In this document: in pieces, positions 36,516 through 44,704 of the stretch
How the letters are laid out: each line of letters begins with the position of its first letter
How positions within the stretch are numbered: position 1 is the stretch's first letter
Assembly (NCBI GenBank): GCA_015490005.1
Contig: WFYS01000081.1
Span: forward strand, 1-60,972
Origin: Desulfurellaceae bacterium
GTDB taxonomy: Bacteria; Campylobacterota_A; Desulfurellia; Desulfurellales; Hippeaceae
DNA length: 60,972 bases
Reading direction: 5' to 3'
Translations under genes and position numbers: made by a program
Notes under the pieces: generated by a model
The model's input: the letters and a program-made list of their open reading frames with translations, nothing else
Database searches by the model: none
Told to the model about the DNA's origin: nothing

Positions 36516-38006
36516 ATGAATATTGGTAAGAATATAAGAACTGCAATGGAGCAGAAAAATATAGATGTGCATTTGTTATCTAGATTGACGGGAATTGATG
36601 TGGAAACACTTGAGAGTGTAGTGGAAAGTAAGATTGAGCCTATGGTTTCTGATGTTTTAAAGATAGCGAATGTACTTGGGGTTGATACATCCACATTATT
36701 TTACGGAAGGGCTTTTACTGATAAAAGGGCGGCTATGACATCTCATAAGAATAGGGTTGTGGTTGAAAGAAAGAAAGATTTAAAGTATGGAAACTTAGCG
36801 CCTAATTACAGCGGTAAACATATGGAACCTTTTGCTATAGAGGTTCACGAGTCTGATGATTCGGACTTAAGCAGGCATGTAGGAGAAGAGTTTCATTATG
36901 TTTTAGAGGGTAAGTTAAAAATAGTTGTAGGCAAAGATGAGTTTGTATTAGAATCTGGTGATTCTATTTACTTTGATTCTTCTATATCTCATAGCATTTC
37001 CTCTATTGAGGGGCTTTCAAAAGCAATATCTGTTATCTACAACCCAGGCTCTATGGTTCATGTGACGCGTAGTGGTAAGATGAGAGATTTAATACAAGCG
37101 GCAAAAATGTTGAAAAAGAGAAATATAGTGCTTGTGTGTCCAGATGATATTTCTTTAAGTTCTGTTAATAAAGCTATAGAGGAAGGAATAATAGAAAAGG
37201 CTTATTTGGTTGGAGATAAAAATAAGATAGATAATATGTGTAAGGACTCTTTGCTTCTAAAAGACAGGTATGAGTTTGTTTTTGTAGAGGATGGAGGTAG
37301 TTACAATAAAGAGTGTGCCAAAAACGGTGTGAAAATCATAAGAGAAGGAAAAGCCCAAATGTTAATGAAGGGCAAAATTAACAGTGTTTTCTTTATGAAA
37401 GCTGTTCTTGATAAAAAAGAGGGTATAGGCACCAACAGACGCTTATCTTTAGTGAGCATTTTTGAATTACCTAATCTAAACAGATTAATTTTCTTGACAG
37501 ATCCAGCCATAAATCCCGAACTATTTAAGGATAATAGTTTGGAAACATCAATTGATGTAATAAGAAACGCCATTGAAGTAGCGAAAAGCTTAGGTGTCGC
37601 AAGACCTAAAGTTGCCCTACTTGATGCCAATGAAATGCCGTCAAATAATATTCCTACAACAATTTTAGAAAAGAAGCTATCTGAGTTAGATTGGGAGGAT
37701 GCGGATGTTTACGGTCCTCTATCTTACGATCTTGCCCTATATGAAGATGCTGTAGATATTAAAGGTTTAAAAGGCAATCCAGTAGCGGGAAAGGCAGATA
37801 TATTGGTGGTCCCGCATATTGACAGTGGTAATTTTTTGTATAAAGCGTGGGTTTATACTATGGGTGCAGAGGTTGCTAATATTGTGTTGGGCGCAAGGGT
37901 TCCTTTAATTTTTACATCTAGAAGCGATAGTGAAATTATTAAATTTCTAACCATATGTGCTAGTGCTATTTATAGTGATTATCTGGTAAGAACTAAGAAA
38001 ACTTAA
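36516..38006 (+). CDS. ptb: Phosphate butyryltransferase with N-terminal XRE and cupin domains (fusion)
   Basis: A 496-residue three-part protein. Residues 1-64 are XRE-like, but the usual recognition-helix sequence is replaced (DVETLESVVESK). Residues about 100-178 are a cupin with KHMEPF, HVGEEFH (His121, Glu124, His127) and FDSSISHS, closely matching the regulator at 30618. Residues about 186-496 are a full phosphate acetyl/butyryltransferase ending in GNPVAGKADILVVPHIDSGN and VLGARVPLIFTSRSD. The enzyme part would make acyl-phosphate from acyl-CoA for Buk. The head may sense acyl-CoA or bind DNA. The ATG at 36516 follows AGGTGG; a GTG at 36507 is possible. Its last 14 bases overlap prmC on the other strand. 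Confidence 0.9.
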   Translation: MNIGKNIRTAMEQKNIDVHLLSRLTGIDVETLESVVESKIEPMVSDVLKIANVLGVDTSTLFYGRAFTDKRAAMTSHKNRVVVERKKDLKYGNLAPNYSGKHMEPFAIEVHESDDSDLSRHVGEEFHYVLEGKLKIVVGKDEFVLESGDSIYFDSSISHSISSIEGLSKAISVIYNPGSMVHVTRSGKMRDLIQAAKMLKKRNIVLVCPDDISLSSVNKAIEEGIIEKAYLVGDKNKIDNMCKDSLLLKDRYEFVFVEDGGSYNKECAKNGVKIIREGKAQMLMKGKINSVFFMKAVLDKKEGIGTNRRLSLVSIFELPNLNRLIFLTDPAINPELFKDNSLETSIDVIRNAIEVAKSLGVARPKVALLDANEMPSNNIPTTILEKKLSELDWEDADVYGPLSYDLALYEDAVDIKGLKGNPVAGKADILVVPHIDSGNFLYKAWVYTMGAEVANIVLGARVPLIFTSRSDSEIIKFLTICASAIYSDYLVRTKKT

Positions 38007-38799
38007 AGACCGCTACCCTGTCTATTCCTGATAAATCCTTTGATATTTTTAATAAATGGCTTTGGTTTCTAATAAACTGAGATTGGTCATAGCCAAACTC
38101 CAAAATTAGGTATCGTGTTAGACCTTGTGCGCGGGTTATCAAGTACTTTATAAAATCCAAACCGTCTTCTTTGGCTATTAAGGCCTCTTTGGGCTCGTAT
38201 TTGACATCATTCGTAAGGTTTTCGTAATCTTTCTCCGATACATATGGTGGGTTAGAGACTATGAGATCAACTTTTTTCCCTATCCATTCCAAGCCATTAG
38301 ACAGAACAAAACCCACTTTGGCTGTGTGTTTGTCTCTGTTAAGTCTTGCCACTGTTAATGCCTCCCGTGATATGTCCGATGCAAACACCTTTTTGTTCAG
38401 AAGTTTAAATAGAACTATCGCTATACAACCACTTCCCGTGCCAATGTCAACGATTGTGTCTATGTTGTTGTTTTTAGCTATGTTTATCGCTTCCTCTATT
38501 AACAGTTCTGTTTCGGGTCTGGGCATCAAAACACGCTCATCAACAAAAAATTCGTATCCGTAGAACTCCTTTTTGTGTGTTATGTATGCGATAGGGTACC
38601 TCTTTTTTCTCTTTTCTAAGAGCTTAAATAGATAGGGTTCCTGCTCTTGGGTTAGTTTGTAGTCCAAGTTTGTCAAAACGAATACGTCGCTTTTATTTAG
38701 GATCGTTTTTAACAGTATTACGGCATCGTTACCGTATGTGCCTATATTTGCTCCTTTTAACTCGTTTATGGCAGTTCTTAATGCTTCCCTAACTGTCAT
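37993..38799 (-). CDS. prmC: Release factor glutamine methyltransferase
   Basis: Methylates the GGQ glutamine of RF1 and RF2 with S-adenosylmethionine. The SAM-binding motif IVDIGTGSGCIAIVLFK, about residues 111-127, and the catalytic NPPYVSEKDYENL near residue 180 are intact, as is the MTVREAL start of the family. The ATG at 38799 is preferred to a TTG at 38808; both overlap tilS. In many genomes prmC follows prfA; here it ends a minus-strand operon after tilS and overlaps the converging Ptb fusion gene. Confidence 0.93.
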   Translation of the reverse strand: MTVREALRTAINELKGANIGTYGNDAVILLKTILNKSDVFVLTNLDYKLTQEQEPYLFKLLEKRKKRYPIAYITHKKEFYGYEFFVDERVLMPRPETELLIEEAINIAKNNNIDTIVDIGTGSGCIAIVLFKLLNKKVFASDISREALTVARLNRDKHTAKVGFVLSNGLEWIGKKVDLIVSNPPYVSEKDYENLTNDVKYEPKEALIAKEDGLDFIKYLITRAQGLTRYLILEFGYDQSQFIRNQSHLLKISKDLSGIDRVAVFKFS

Positions 38800-39763
38800 A
38801 CTTTTCAATAATTAACCAGTTGTTTGATCTTTTTGCCTTTATCTTACCTCTGAGATGAACGGTTTTTCCTGTTTTGACGGTTTCTTCTAACCTCTTGATA
38901 TTCTTAAAACTCAACGAATACTCACTTTCCAAAAGTGTTTTTACAATCAACGATAAACTCCTACCCAAAATACTTTTGCTTTTATCAAAATTTGTCAAGT
39001 TAACCATCGCTTTGTTTTGTGTAAATTTTGTCGATTTTATGCAGTTAATCTCCGCTTTGTTTTTCATATACTCCACATCATCAAGCATGGTCATGCCGCT
39101 TCTAAACAACGTTTCAATTATATTGGGGTTGAACTCCTTTAACTTTTCCAGCAAATTCAGCCTTATTTTGTTTCTTGTGAATTTTTTGTCCATGTTTGAT
39201 CTGTCAATTACAAATTCTATACTGTTTTTATTGAGAAACTCTACAATCTCTTCCTTTTTGAAAGTCATTATAGGCCTAATGAAATATCCGCGTTTGGGTT
39301 TTAAGGCAACCAATCCGTCTATTGTTGACCCACGTAGCAGGTTTATTAAGAACGTTTCTACAAAATCATTCATCGTGTGCCCTGTAGCTATGAAATCTAA
39401 ATCGAACTGGGATTTTGCTTTCTCAAAGAATGCGTATCTTTTGATTCTCCCCGCATGTTCTATTGAGAGTTTCTTTTCTTTACTCAATTTTTCAACGTTT
39501 CCTTTTTCTGTTAGAACCTTTAAATTCATAGTCTCCTCTAATCTTATGACAAATTGTTCCTCTTTATCGGCTTCCTTTCTAAGCTTATGATTAAAGTGCA
39601 GGACCATTAGATCTAAATTGAACTCATTTTTTAAGGCATTCAACAGTGTAAGTAAGAAAACCGAGTCTGGACCGCCAGATACGGCAACGCCTATTCTTGA
39701 GTGTTTGGGCAATAGATTATGTTCGTTTGCGAAATCTTTTAGCTTCTTCAACAATTCTTTCAT
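38789..39763 (-). CDS. tilS: tRNA(Ile)-lysidine synthetase
   Basis: Changes the wobble C of the CAU-anticodon tRNA(Ile) to lysidine with ATP and lysine, so that it reads AUA. The PP-loop SGGPDS is at about residues 29-34. LHFNHKLRKEADKEE and ATGHTMNDFVETFLINLLRGS follow, with HAGRIKRYAFFEK between. At 324 residues it is shorter than E. coli TilS, closer to the Aquifex form with a reduced C-terminus. It starts 47 bases inside the preceding membrane-protein gene. Confidence 0.94.
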   Translation of the reverse strand: MKELLKKLKDFANEHNLLPKHSRIGVAVSGGPDSVFLLTLLNALKNEFNLDLMVLHFNHKLRKEADKEEQFVIRLEETMNLKVLTEKGNVEKLSKEKKLSIEHAGRIKRYAFFEKAKSQFDLDFIATGHTMNDFVETFLINLLRGSTIDGLVALKPKRGYFIRPIMTFKKEEIVEFLNKNSIEFVIDRSNMDKKFTRNKIRLNLLEKLKEFNPNIIETLFRSGMTMLDDVEYMKNKAEINCIKSTKFTQNKAMVNLTNFDKSKSILGRSLSLIVKTLLESEYSLSFKNIKRLEETVKTGKTVHLRGKIKAKRSNNWLIIEKYDS

Positions 39764-40619
39764 TGTTTATGTAAAATACACCTCCCAAAAGGCTTGTAAA
39801 TACAACCACAAAAAATACGGCTAAACTAAGTGTAACAGCTTGTGTAGAACTAAGGCCTGCAAATTTGAAAAAGTAAACAAAAGAAAACTCTCTAACGCCG
39901 ATGCCATTAAATGAGATGGGCAAGAAGCTTATAAGTGTGATTATGGGTATAAATGCAAAATAGAATGCTATATTTGCATGGAAATTGAGTTTTAAAGCTA
40001 CAAAGAAGTACATTAAAATATTGATTGTTTGGACAAGGAACGATAGTGCGGTGACAGTGTAAAATTTTCTGCTTTTATGAAACGTTGCAATGTCTGTATA
40101 GAAATCTCTAACTTTTTCATACTTTACAAATTTCAATGAGTAGATAGCGAGCAAAGAAAATATATTTATGCCTACAATAAGGCTAACAATTTTTATCCCA
40201 AAGAGTTTAAAAAACAACAACGATGATACTAATGAAAGTAAAAGCAGAACCAAAAGGCCATTGTAACGCTCTAAAAATATAGAGCTTACAGCTTTTCTTA
40301 CGCCTATAGTTTTTGAAATAATGTATCCTTTTATTGTATCTCCTCCTATTGTGCTTGGTAGGAATAGATTTGCAAACATGCCCATGAGATAGAGTTTGAA
40401 TAAGTAAATAGGAGAAGTTTTCTCTTCTAAGGATGAAATTACCATAGACCAACGTAAACTACTTATGAGCTGGGCAAATATGTATAGGCATGAAAGTCCC
40501 AAAAACTCCAAAACTCCTATTTTTCCCATCATATTTGCTAAGTTATGTAAATTTATCTTATACAAGACTAAGGCTACTAGTATGCCGCTTATTGTAAGTT
40601 TTATAAATAATTTTACCAT
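39717..40619 (-). CDS. UPF0104 / lysylphosphatidylglycerol synthase-type transmembrane protein
   Basis: Polytopic inner-membrane protein of 300 residues with about eight hydrophobic segments and family features: LISSLRWSMVISSLEE, FLPSTIGGDTIKGYIISK and LPISFNGIGVREFSFVYFF. Relatives flip or transfer lipids or serve as glycan-lipid partners; no enzymatic domain of MprF is attached, so a flippase-like role is a guess. It sits between the epmA-like gene (7-base overlap) and tilS on the minus strand. Confidence 0.8.
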   Translation of the reverse strand: MVKLFIKLTISGILVALVLYKINLHNLANMMGKIGVLEFLGLSCLYIFAQLISSLRWSMVISSLEEKTSPIYLFKLYLMGMFANLFLPSTIGGDTIKGYIISKTIGVRKAVSSIFLERYNGLLVLLLLSLVSSLLFFKLFGIKIVSLIVGINIFSLLAIYSLKFVKYEKVRDFYTDIATFHKSRKFYTVTALSFLVQTINILMYFFVALKLNFHANIAFYFAFIPIITLISFLPISFNGIGVREFSFVYFFKFAGLSSTQAVTLSLAVFFVVVFTSLLGGVFYINNERIVEEAKRFRKRT

Positions 40620-41644
40620 TTTGGTTCTTCTATAGAGCTAAAGTTATTCAAAAGCATAAATAATCTGTCTACACCAACTGCTATTCCACTTGTTTTTGGC
40701 ATTCCAAATTCTAAAGCTTCTAAAAACTCCTTATCCATTTCATTAAATCTGTTTTTTATGCTATCGTAGTACGTTTCTTCTAAGTAGCAATTGGAAAGCT
40801 CTAGGTTTGCTATATATAGTTCGTATCGTTTTGCATAGTTGTTTTCTATCTTGGATAAAGCTGCCCTTTCCTTAGGGAAATTATAAACTACTATTGGATG
40901 TTCAATTCCCAAGTGCTTTTGGATTCTTGTAGAGAATATGGCATCTAAAACCTCAACTTTATCATCTGTTCCAACAATGCCATAAGCTTTTTTTACTTGT
41001 TCTACATCAATGTTTTCAATATCAATTGATGTATACTTAATAAACAATTCTCTGTAAGATATGTACTCAATTTTACTTAGGTCAATCCTATAGTTTTTGT
41101 ATTTTAAGATACTTCTTTTGTTTAGCGTTTTTATTAATTCTAAGAATTCTTCGTTTATTTCTTTAGGACTCGCCAGGGCTTTGTACCATTCTAAAATCAA
41201 GAATTCCTTTTTGTGAAGGCTGTCTTCAAAATCGTCTCTATATGCAAAATTCAGTTCAAATAACCTATCAAAACCCAAGCACAGTAGTTTTTTTATTTCC
41301 ACCTCGGGAGAGCTTGCTAAATAACCATAGGGTGTTTTTATGTATGAAATGTTGGGCTCTTTTACTGTCTCTCTTTTGAGCTTTTTAGTAACAATTTCCT
41401 TGTATCCTTTATTTTTTAAATACTCTTTTGTTTTTTCTATGAATTGTTGTTTTTTGTTGTAATAACTGTACATAGAATTGAGTTTTTTTAAAAGTTGTGT
41501 GTTTTTGCATGTTGTTATGATAGAATCATTCATGTCTATGATATCTCCTAAGTTGTGTTTGCTTTTAAAGCTGAGAGTTGTAATTTTGCCGTCTGAAAAA
41601 ATTGTTGTTGACTTTTGGTCTTTCTTAATTATTCTACCAAACAC
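40613..41644 (-). CDS. epmA: EpmA/GenX-like lysyl-tRNA synthetase paralogue
   Basis: Class II synthetase core without the usual LysRS anticodon domain; relatives attach beta-lysine to elongation factor P. Seen: TPYGYLASSPEVEIKKLLCLGFDRLFELN, EFLILEWYKA (motif 2 region), NLELSNCYLEE and motif 3 GIAVGVDRLFMLL. An N-terminal stretch of about 60 residues looks like a small beta domain. The frame extends to a TTG at 41680, but that would overlap the oppositely oriented gmhA start, so I prefer the GTG at 41644; neither has a clear Shine-Dalgarno. epmB and efp are not in the window. Confidence 0.8.
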   Translation of the reverse strand: MFGRIIKKDQKSTTIFSDGKITTLSFKSKHNLGDIIDMNDSIITTCKNTQLLKKLNSMYSYYNKKQQFIEKTKEYLKNKGYKEIVTKKLKRETVKEPNISYIKTPYGYLASSPEVEIKKLLCLGFDRLFELNFAYRDDFEDSLHKKEFLILEWYKALASPKEINEEFLELIKTLNKRSILKYKNYRIDLSKIEYISYRELFIKYTSIDIENIDVEQVKKAYGIVGTDDKVEVLDAIFSTRIQKHLGIEHPIVVYNFPKERAALSKIENNYAKRYELYIANLELSNCYLEETYYDSIKNRFNEMDKEFLEALEFGMPKTSGIAVGVDRLFMLLNNFSSIEEPKW

Positions 41645-41656
41645 GGAGGGTATGTT

Positions 41657-42220
41657 ATGACAAAGGAGAACTTTTTTCAAGCTGTAAAAGAATTAAAAGG
41701 GTTGTTGGATAGTCTTGACTTTACCATTTTAGAAAACATTGCCTCTGAAATAATAAGCTCCATTAAAGATGGCAATAAGCTTATGATTTGTGGTAACGGA
41801 GGTTCTGCTGCAGACGCTCAGCATATGGCGGCTGAATTTGTAAATAGGTTTTTGAAGGAGAGGAAACCTCTGCCTGCTATAGCTTTAACTACAGATACAT
41901 CTAATTTGACAAGCATTGCTAACGATTACTCCTTTGATGATGTGTTTTTAAAACAGGTTGAGGCTATAGGTAAAAAGGGGGATGTTCTCATAGGAATAAG
42001 TACATCTGGCAACTCTTCCAATGTTTTTAAAGCTTTGGATAAGGCTAAGAGCATGGGTATAAAAACGGTTGGCTTTTTAGGAAAAAATGGAGGAAAAATA
42101 AAAGAAGTCTGTGATTTGGTCTTAATTGTGCCATCTGATTCTACGCCGCGTATTCAAGAGGTTCATGGTTTTATAATTCATGTAATTTGCGAGATTGTTG
42201 AAAATGAATTTGCAAGATAA
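41657..42220 (+). CDS. gmhA: Sedoheptulose 7-phosphate isomerase
   Basis: First step of ADP-heptose synthesis for the LPS core. It is a SIS-fold protein of 187 residues with [56 protein letters not shown], and the metal/catalytic segment [18 protein letters not shown]. The paralogue DiaA is excluded mainly by the heptose neighbour rfaE2, which overlaps it. The ATG at 41657 has GGAGGG upstream. Confidence 0.94.
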   Translation: MTKENFFQAVKELKGLLDSLDFTILENIASEIISSIKDGNKLMICGNGGSAADAQHMAAEFVNRFLKERKPLPAIALTTDTSNLTSIANDYSFDDVFLKQVEAIGKKGDVLIGISTSGNSSNVFKALDKAKSMGIKTVGFLGKNGGKIKEVCDLVLIVPSDSTPRIQEVHGFIIHVICEIVENEFAR

Positions 42221-42692
42221 AATAGTGGATTTTGAAAAGATAAAGGTTATAGCTGAAAAATATAGGTTTGAGAAGAAGGTTATAGGCTTTACAAATGGAT
42301 GTTTCGATATTATCCATGCAGGACACGTTACATATTTGGAAAAAGCTAAAAATATGGTTGATGTATTAATTGTAGGCTTGAATTCTGATGAATCGGTTAG
42401 GAGAATAAAGGGTGAAAATAGGCCAATTAACAGTGAATATGATAGGGCGTTGGTGTTGTCTGCTCTGAAAAGCGTTAATTGGGTCGTTATTTTTGCAGAG
42501 GATACGCCGCTTGAACTGATTAAAACCATCAAGCCGCATGTTCTAATCAAAGGAGCCGATTGGAAAGATAAAGGCGTTGTTGGCGGAGATTTTGTTGCAA
42601 GCTATGGAGGAGCGGTAAAGTTTATAGATTTTTTGGATAATAGGTCTACTACAAATATAATTGGCAAAATTATTGATGTCTACTGTAAGTGA
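42204..42692 (+). CDS. rfaE2: ADP-heptose synthase (HldE C-terminal-type adenylyltransferase)
   Basis: Adds AMP to heptose-1-phosphate. It has the nucleotidyltransferase signature [21 protein letters not shown] with the HxGH motif, then [18 protein letters not shown] and the C-terminal RSTTNII. At 162 residues it is the stand-alone form; the kinase half is 24 kb upstream. The ATG at 42204 is chosen over two TTG codons just before it. It overlaps gmhA and the recombinase by about 17 bases each. Confidence 0.93.
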   Translation: MNLQDKIVDFEKIKVIAEKYRFEKKVIGFTNGCFDIIHAGHVTYLEKAKNMVDVLIVGLNSDESVRRIKGENRPINSEYDRALVLSALKSVNWVVIFAEDTPLELIKTIKPHVLIKGADWKDKGVVGGDFVASYGGAVKFIDFLDNRSTTNIIGKIIDVYCK

Positions 42693-43512
42693 GATATTAA
42701 AGGGCTTTGAGCAATATATAGATGCTAAATACACATCTCAAAATACTAAAAAGGCATACTTGAGTGATGCTGACGAGTTTTTAGAACTTACAAATGGTTT
42801 TGACTTAGAAAATGTACAAAAGTTTATACAAGTTTTATTTAACAGGGGTTTGAAGTCTGCATCAATCATAAGAAAATTGGCATCTTTAAGCGTATTCTTT
42901 GAGTATCTAAAAGAGAATGGTTTAGTTGATAAAAATTATGCAAAGTTGGTTGATAAGCCAAAAAATGTTAAAAAGTTGCCGAAATTTTTAGATGTAGATG
43001 AAACTATTGCTCTGCTTGATTCTGTGAAAGATAAAAGGGATAGGGCTATTTTAGAGCTTTTGTATTCGAGCTCTTTAAGGGCGAGTGAGCTTTTAGGATT
43101 GAATATTGAGGATGTTGATTTTGAAAATTTAAGGGTTAGAGCAAAAAGAAAGGGTGGCGGCGTTACATATGTACCGTTTTCAGAAAGAGCCAAAAGATTT
43201 TTGGTTGAGTATATTGGAGCAAGAACGAGTGGACCCGTCTTTTTGAATAAATATGGCAAAAGATTGTCCGATAGGTATTTGAGGAAGTTGATTAAAAAAT
43301 ATTCTGTTGGGAGTATTTTTAAAGATATATCACCCCATACGTTGAGACATACTAAAGCTACACATCTTCTAAACAGCGGCATGGATATAAGGCTGTTGCA
43401 AAAATTTTTGGGTCACTCTTCCATTAAGGCTACACAGATTTATACACATGTGAATCTAAAGCAACTTGCAGAAACGTATGACAACACGCACCCCTTAGCC
43501 AAAGATGAATAA
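42676..43512 (+). CDS. Tyrosine recombinase, XerC/XerD type
   Basis: Site-specific recombinase of 278 residues, probably for chromosome dimer resolution at dif. A SAM-like N-terminal domain (about 1-85) is followed by the catalytic domain with [11 protein letters not shown] (Arg), [12 protein letters not shown] (Lys), [17 protein letters not shown] (His-x2-Arg) and [15 protein letters not shown] (His and Tyr nucleophile). Only one Xer gene is visible here, so XerC, XerD or a single-recombinase system cannot be told apart. No convincing dif site was seen in the window. Confidence 0.88.
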   Translation: MSTVSEILKGFEQYIDAKYTSQNTKKAYLSDADEFLELTNGFDLENVQKFIQVLFNRGLKSASIIRKLASLSVFFEYLKENGLVDKNYAKLVDKPKNVKKLPKFLDVDETIALLDSVKDKRDRAILELLYSSSLRASELLGLNIEDVDFENLRVRAKRKGGGVTYVPFSERAKRFLVEYIGARTSGPVFLNKYGKRLSDRYLRKLIKKYSVGSIFKDISPHTLRHTKATHLLNSGMDIRLLQKFLGHSSIKATQIYTHVNLKQLAETYDNTHPLAKDE

Positions 43513-44704
43513 ACAAAGAAAAAACTACCTACTTGGTGTAGCTCACGGTGTTTTTTATTTTATGTCAAACGGCTTCGCCGACTACACCACGGTTTTGCCC
43601 ACCTTTTTAAGGTATTTAATAAGCAGCGACTCAATAATAGGTCTTGTAGCAGCTATATCTCGTGGTGGTTCAGTATTCTTTCAATTATTTTCAGCTTTTT
43701 ATTTACAAGGAAAAAGAAAGAAACCCTATCTCGTGTTTGCCCTTTGGGTAAGATTTTTGAGCTGGTTTATGATAGCTGTTACCTCCTTTGTTTTTTTGCC
43801 AAATTATCCTTTGTTTGAGCTTGTAAGTTTCATTTTGTTTATAAGTTTTTTTTCCTTTGCCGGTGGAATAGCTGCAATTCCCTTTTATGATATGATTTCT
43901 TATAACATACCATCTAATTTGCTTGGCAAATTTTGGGCGACTCGTCAGTTCATAGGTGGATTGATGGCTGTTGGAAGTGGTTATCTTGTGAAAATAGTGC
44001 TCTCTAAATACTCTTATCCATTGGGTTATTCTATTCTATTTATTTTTACTGCCATTGGGTTTGGTTTAACTTCTCTAAGTTTGGGTTTGATGGATGAGGG
44101 TGTTGAGAAGCAAAAGGTGAATAGAAATTTTGGAGAGTTTCTAAATGGAGCTTTTAGTCTCCTAAAACGTGATAGACTTTTGAGAAAACTGGTGTTTTCT
44201 GAGTTTTTAAGCCATTCTATTTTTATGTGTTTGCCGTTTTTTTCTGTTTATGCCACGCGTGTTCTTGGCATGCACACCTCAGAGATAGGTTTTTTTATAT
44301 CTGCTCAAATGATTGGCAGCATTGTTTCTAACATATTTTGGGGATATTATGCCGATAGAAGGGGTGCAAAATTTATAATAATAACAACGAATATTTTGTC
44401 GTTTCTTGTTCCTTTTGTGGCTATTTTTGTAAAACAGCCAATATTTTTTGTTATAGTTTTCTTTATAATGGGAGCTTATCTTCATGGCACATTTATAGGA
44501 TATACAAACTATCTTTTAAAAATAGCCCCCGAAAGTTATAGGCCTACGTACGTAAGCATAAGAGGGACTTTTAACGCTTTGTCTTATTTTTTACCCACGA
44601 TTGGAGGTTTGGTTGCCGATACTTTTTCATTTCCTGCCCTATTTACTATAAGTAGTCTACTTTCTGCCTTAGCGATTGTTAATTCTTTAAGTCTAAAGAA
44701 CTGA
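43505..44704 (+). CDS. Major facilitator superfamily transporter
   Basis: Membrane protein of 399 residues with about twelve hydrophobic helices and the MFS loop signature GYYADRRGAKFIIITTN after helix 8. The substrate is not recognisable. The N-terminal helix carries GVAHGVFYFMSNGFADYTTVLPTF, a pattern of uncharacterised bacterial MFS proteins. It follows the recombinase with an 8-base overlap and ends in a 12-base tail-to-tail overlap with the next gene. Confidence 0.82.
   Translation: MNKQRKNYLLGVAHGVFYFMSNGFADYTTVLPTFLRYLISSDSIIGLVAAISRGGSVFFQLFSAFYLQGKRKKPYLVFALWVRFLSWFMIAVTSFVFLPNYPLFELVSFILFISFFSFAGGIAAIPFYDMISYNIPSNLLGKFWATRQFIGGLMAVGSGYLVKIVLSKYSYPLGYSILFIFTAIGFGLTSLSLGLMDEGVEKQKVNRNFGEFLNGAFSLLKRDRLLRKLVFSEFLSHSIFMCLPFFSVYATRVLGMHTSEIGFFISAQMIGSIVSNIFWGYYADRRGAKFIIITTNILSFLVPFVAIFVKQPIFFVIVFFIMGAYLHGTFIGYTNYLLKIAPESYRPTYVSIRGTFNALSYFLPTIGGLVADTFSFPALFTISSLLSALAIVNSLSLKN

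Noticed and set aside
41657-42220. gmhA considered as the replication factor DiaA
   Set aside because: Both are SIS proteins, but the overlapping rfaE2 gene and the full isomerase motifs favour GmhA.
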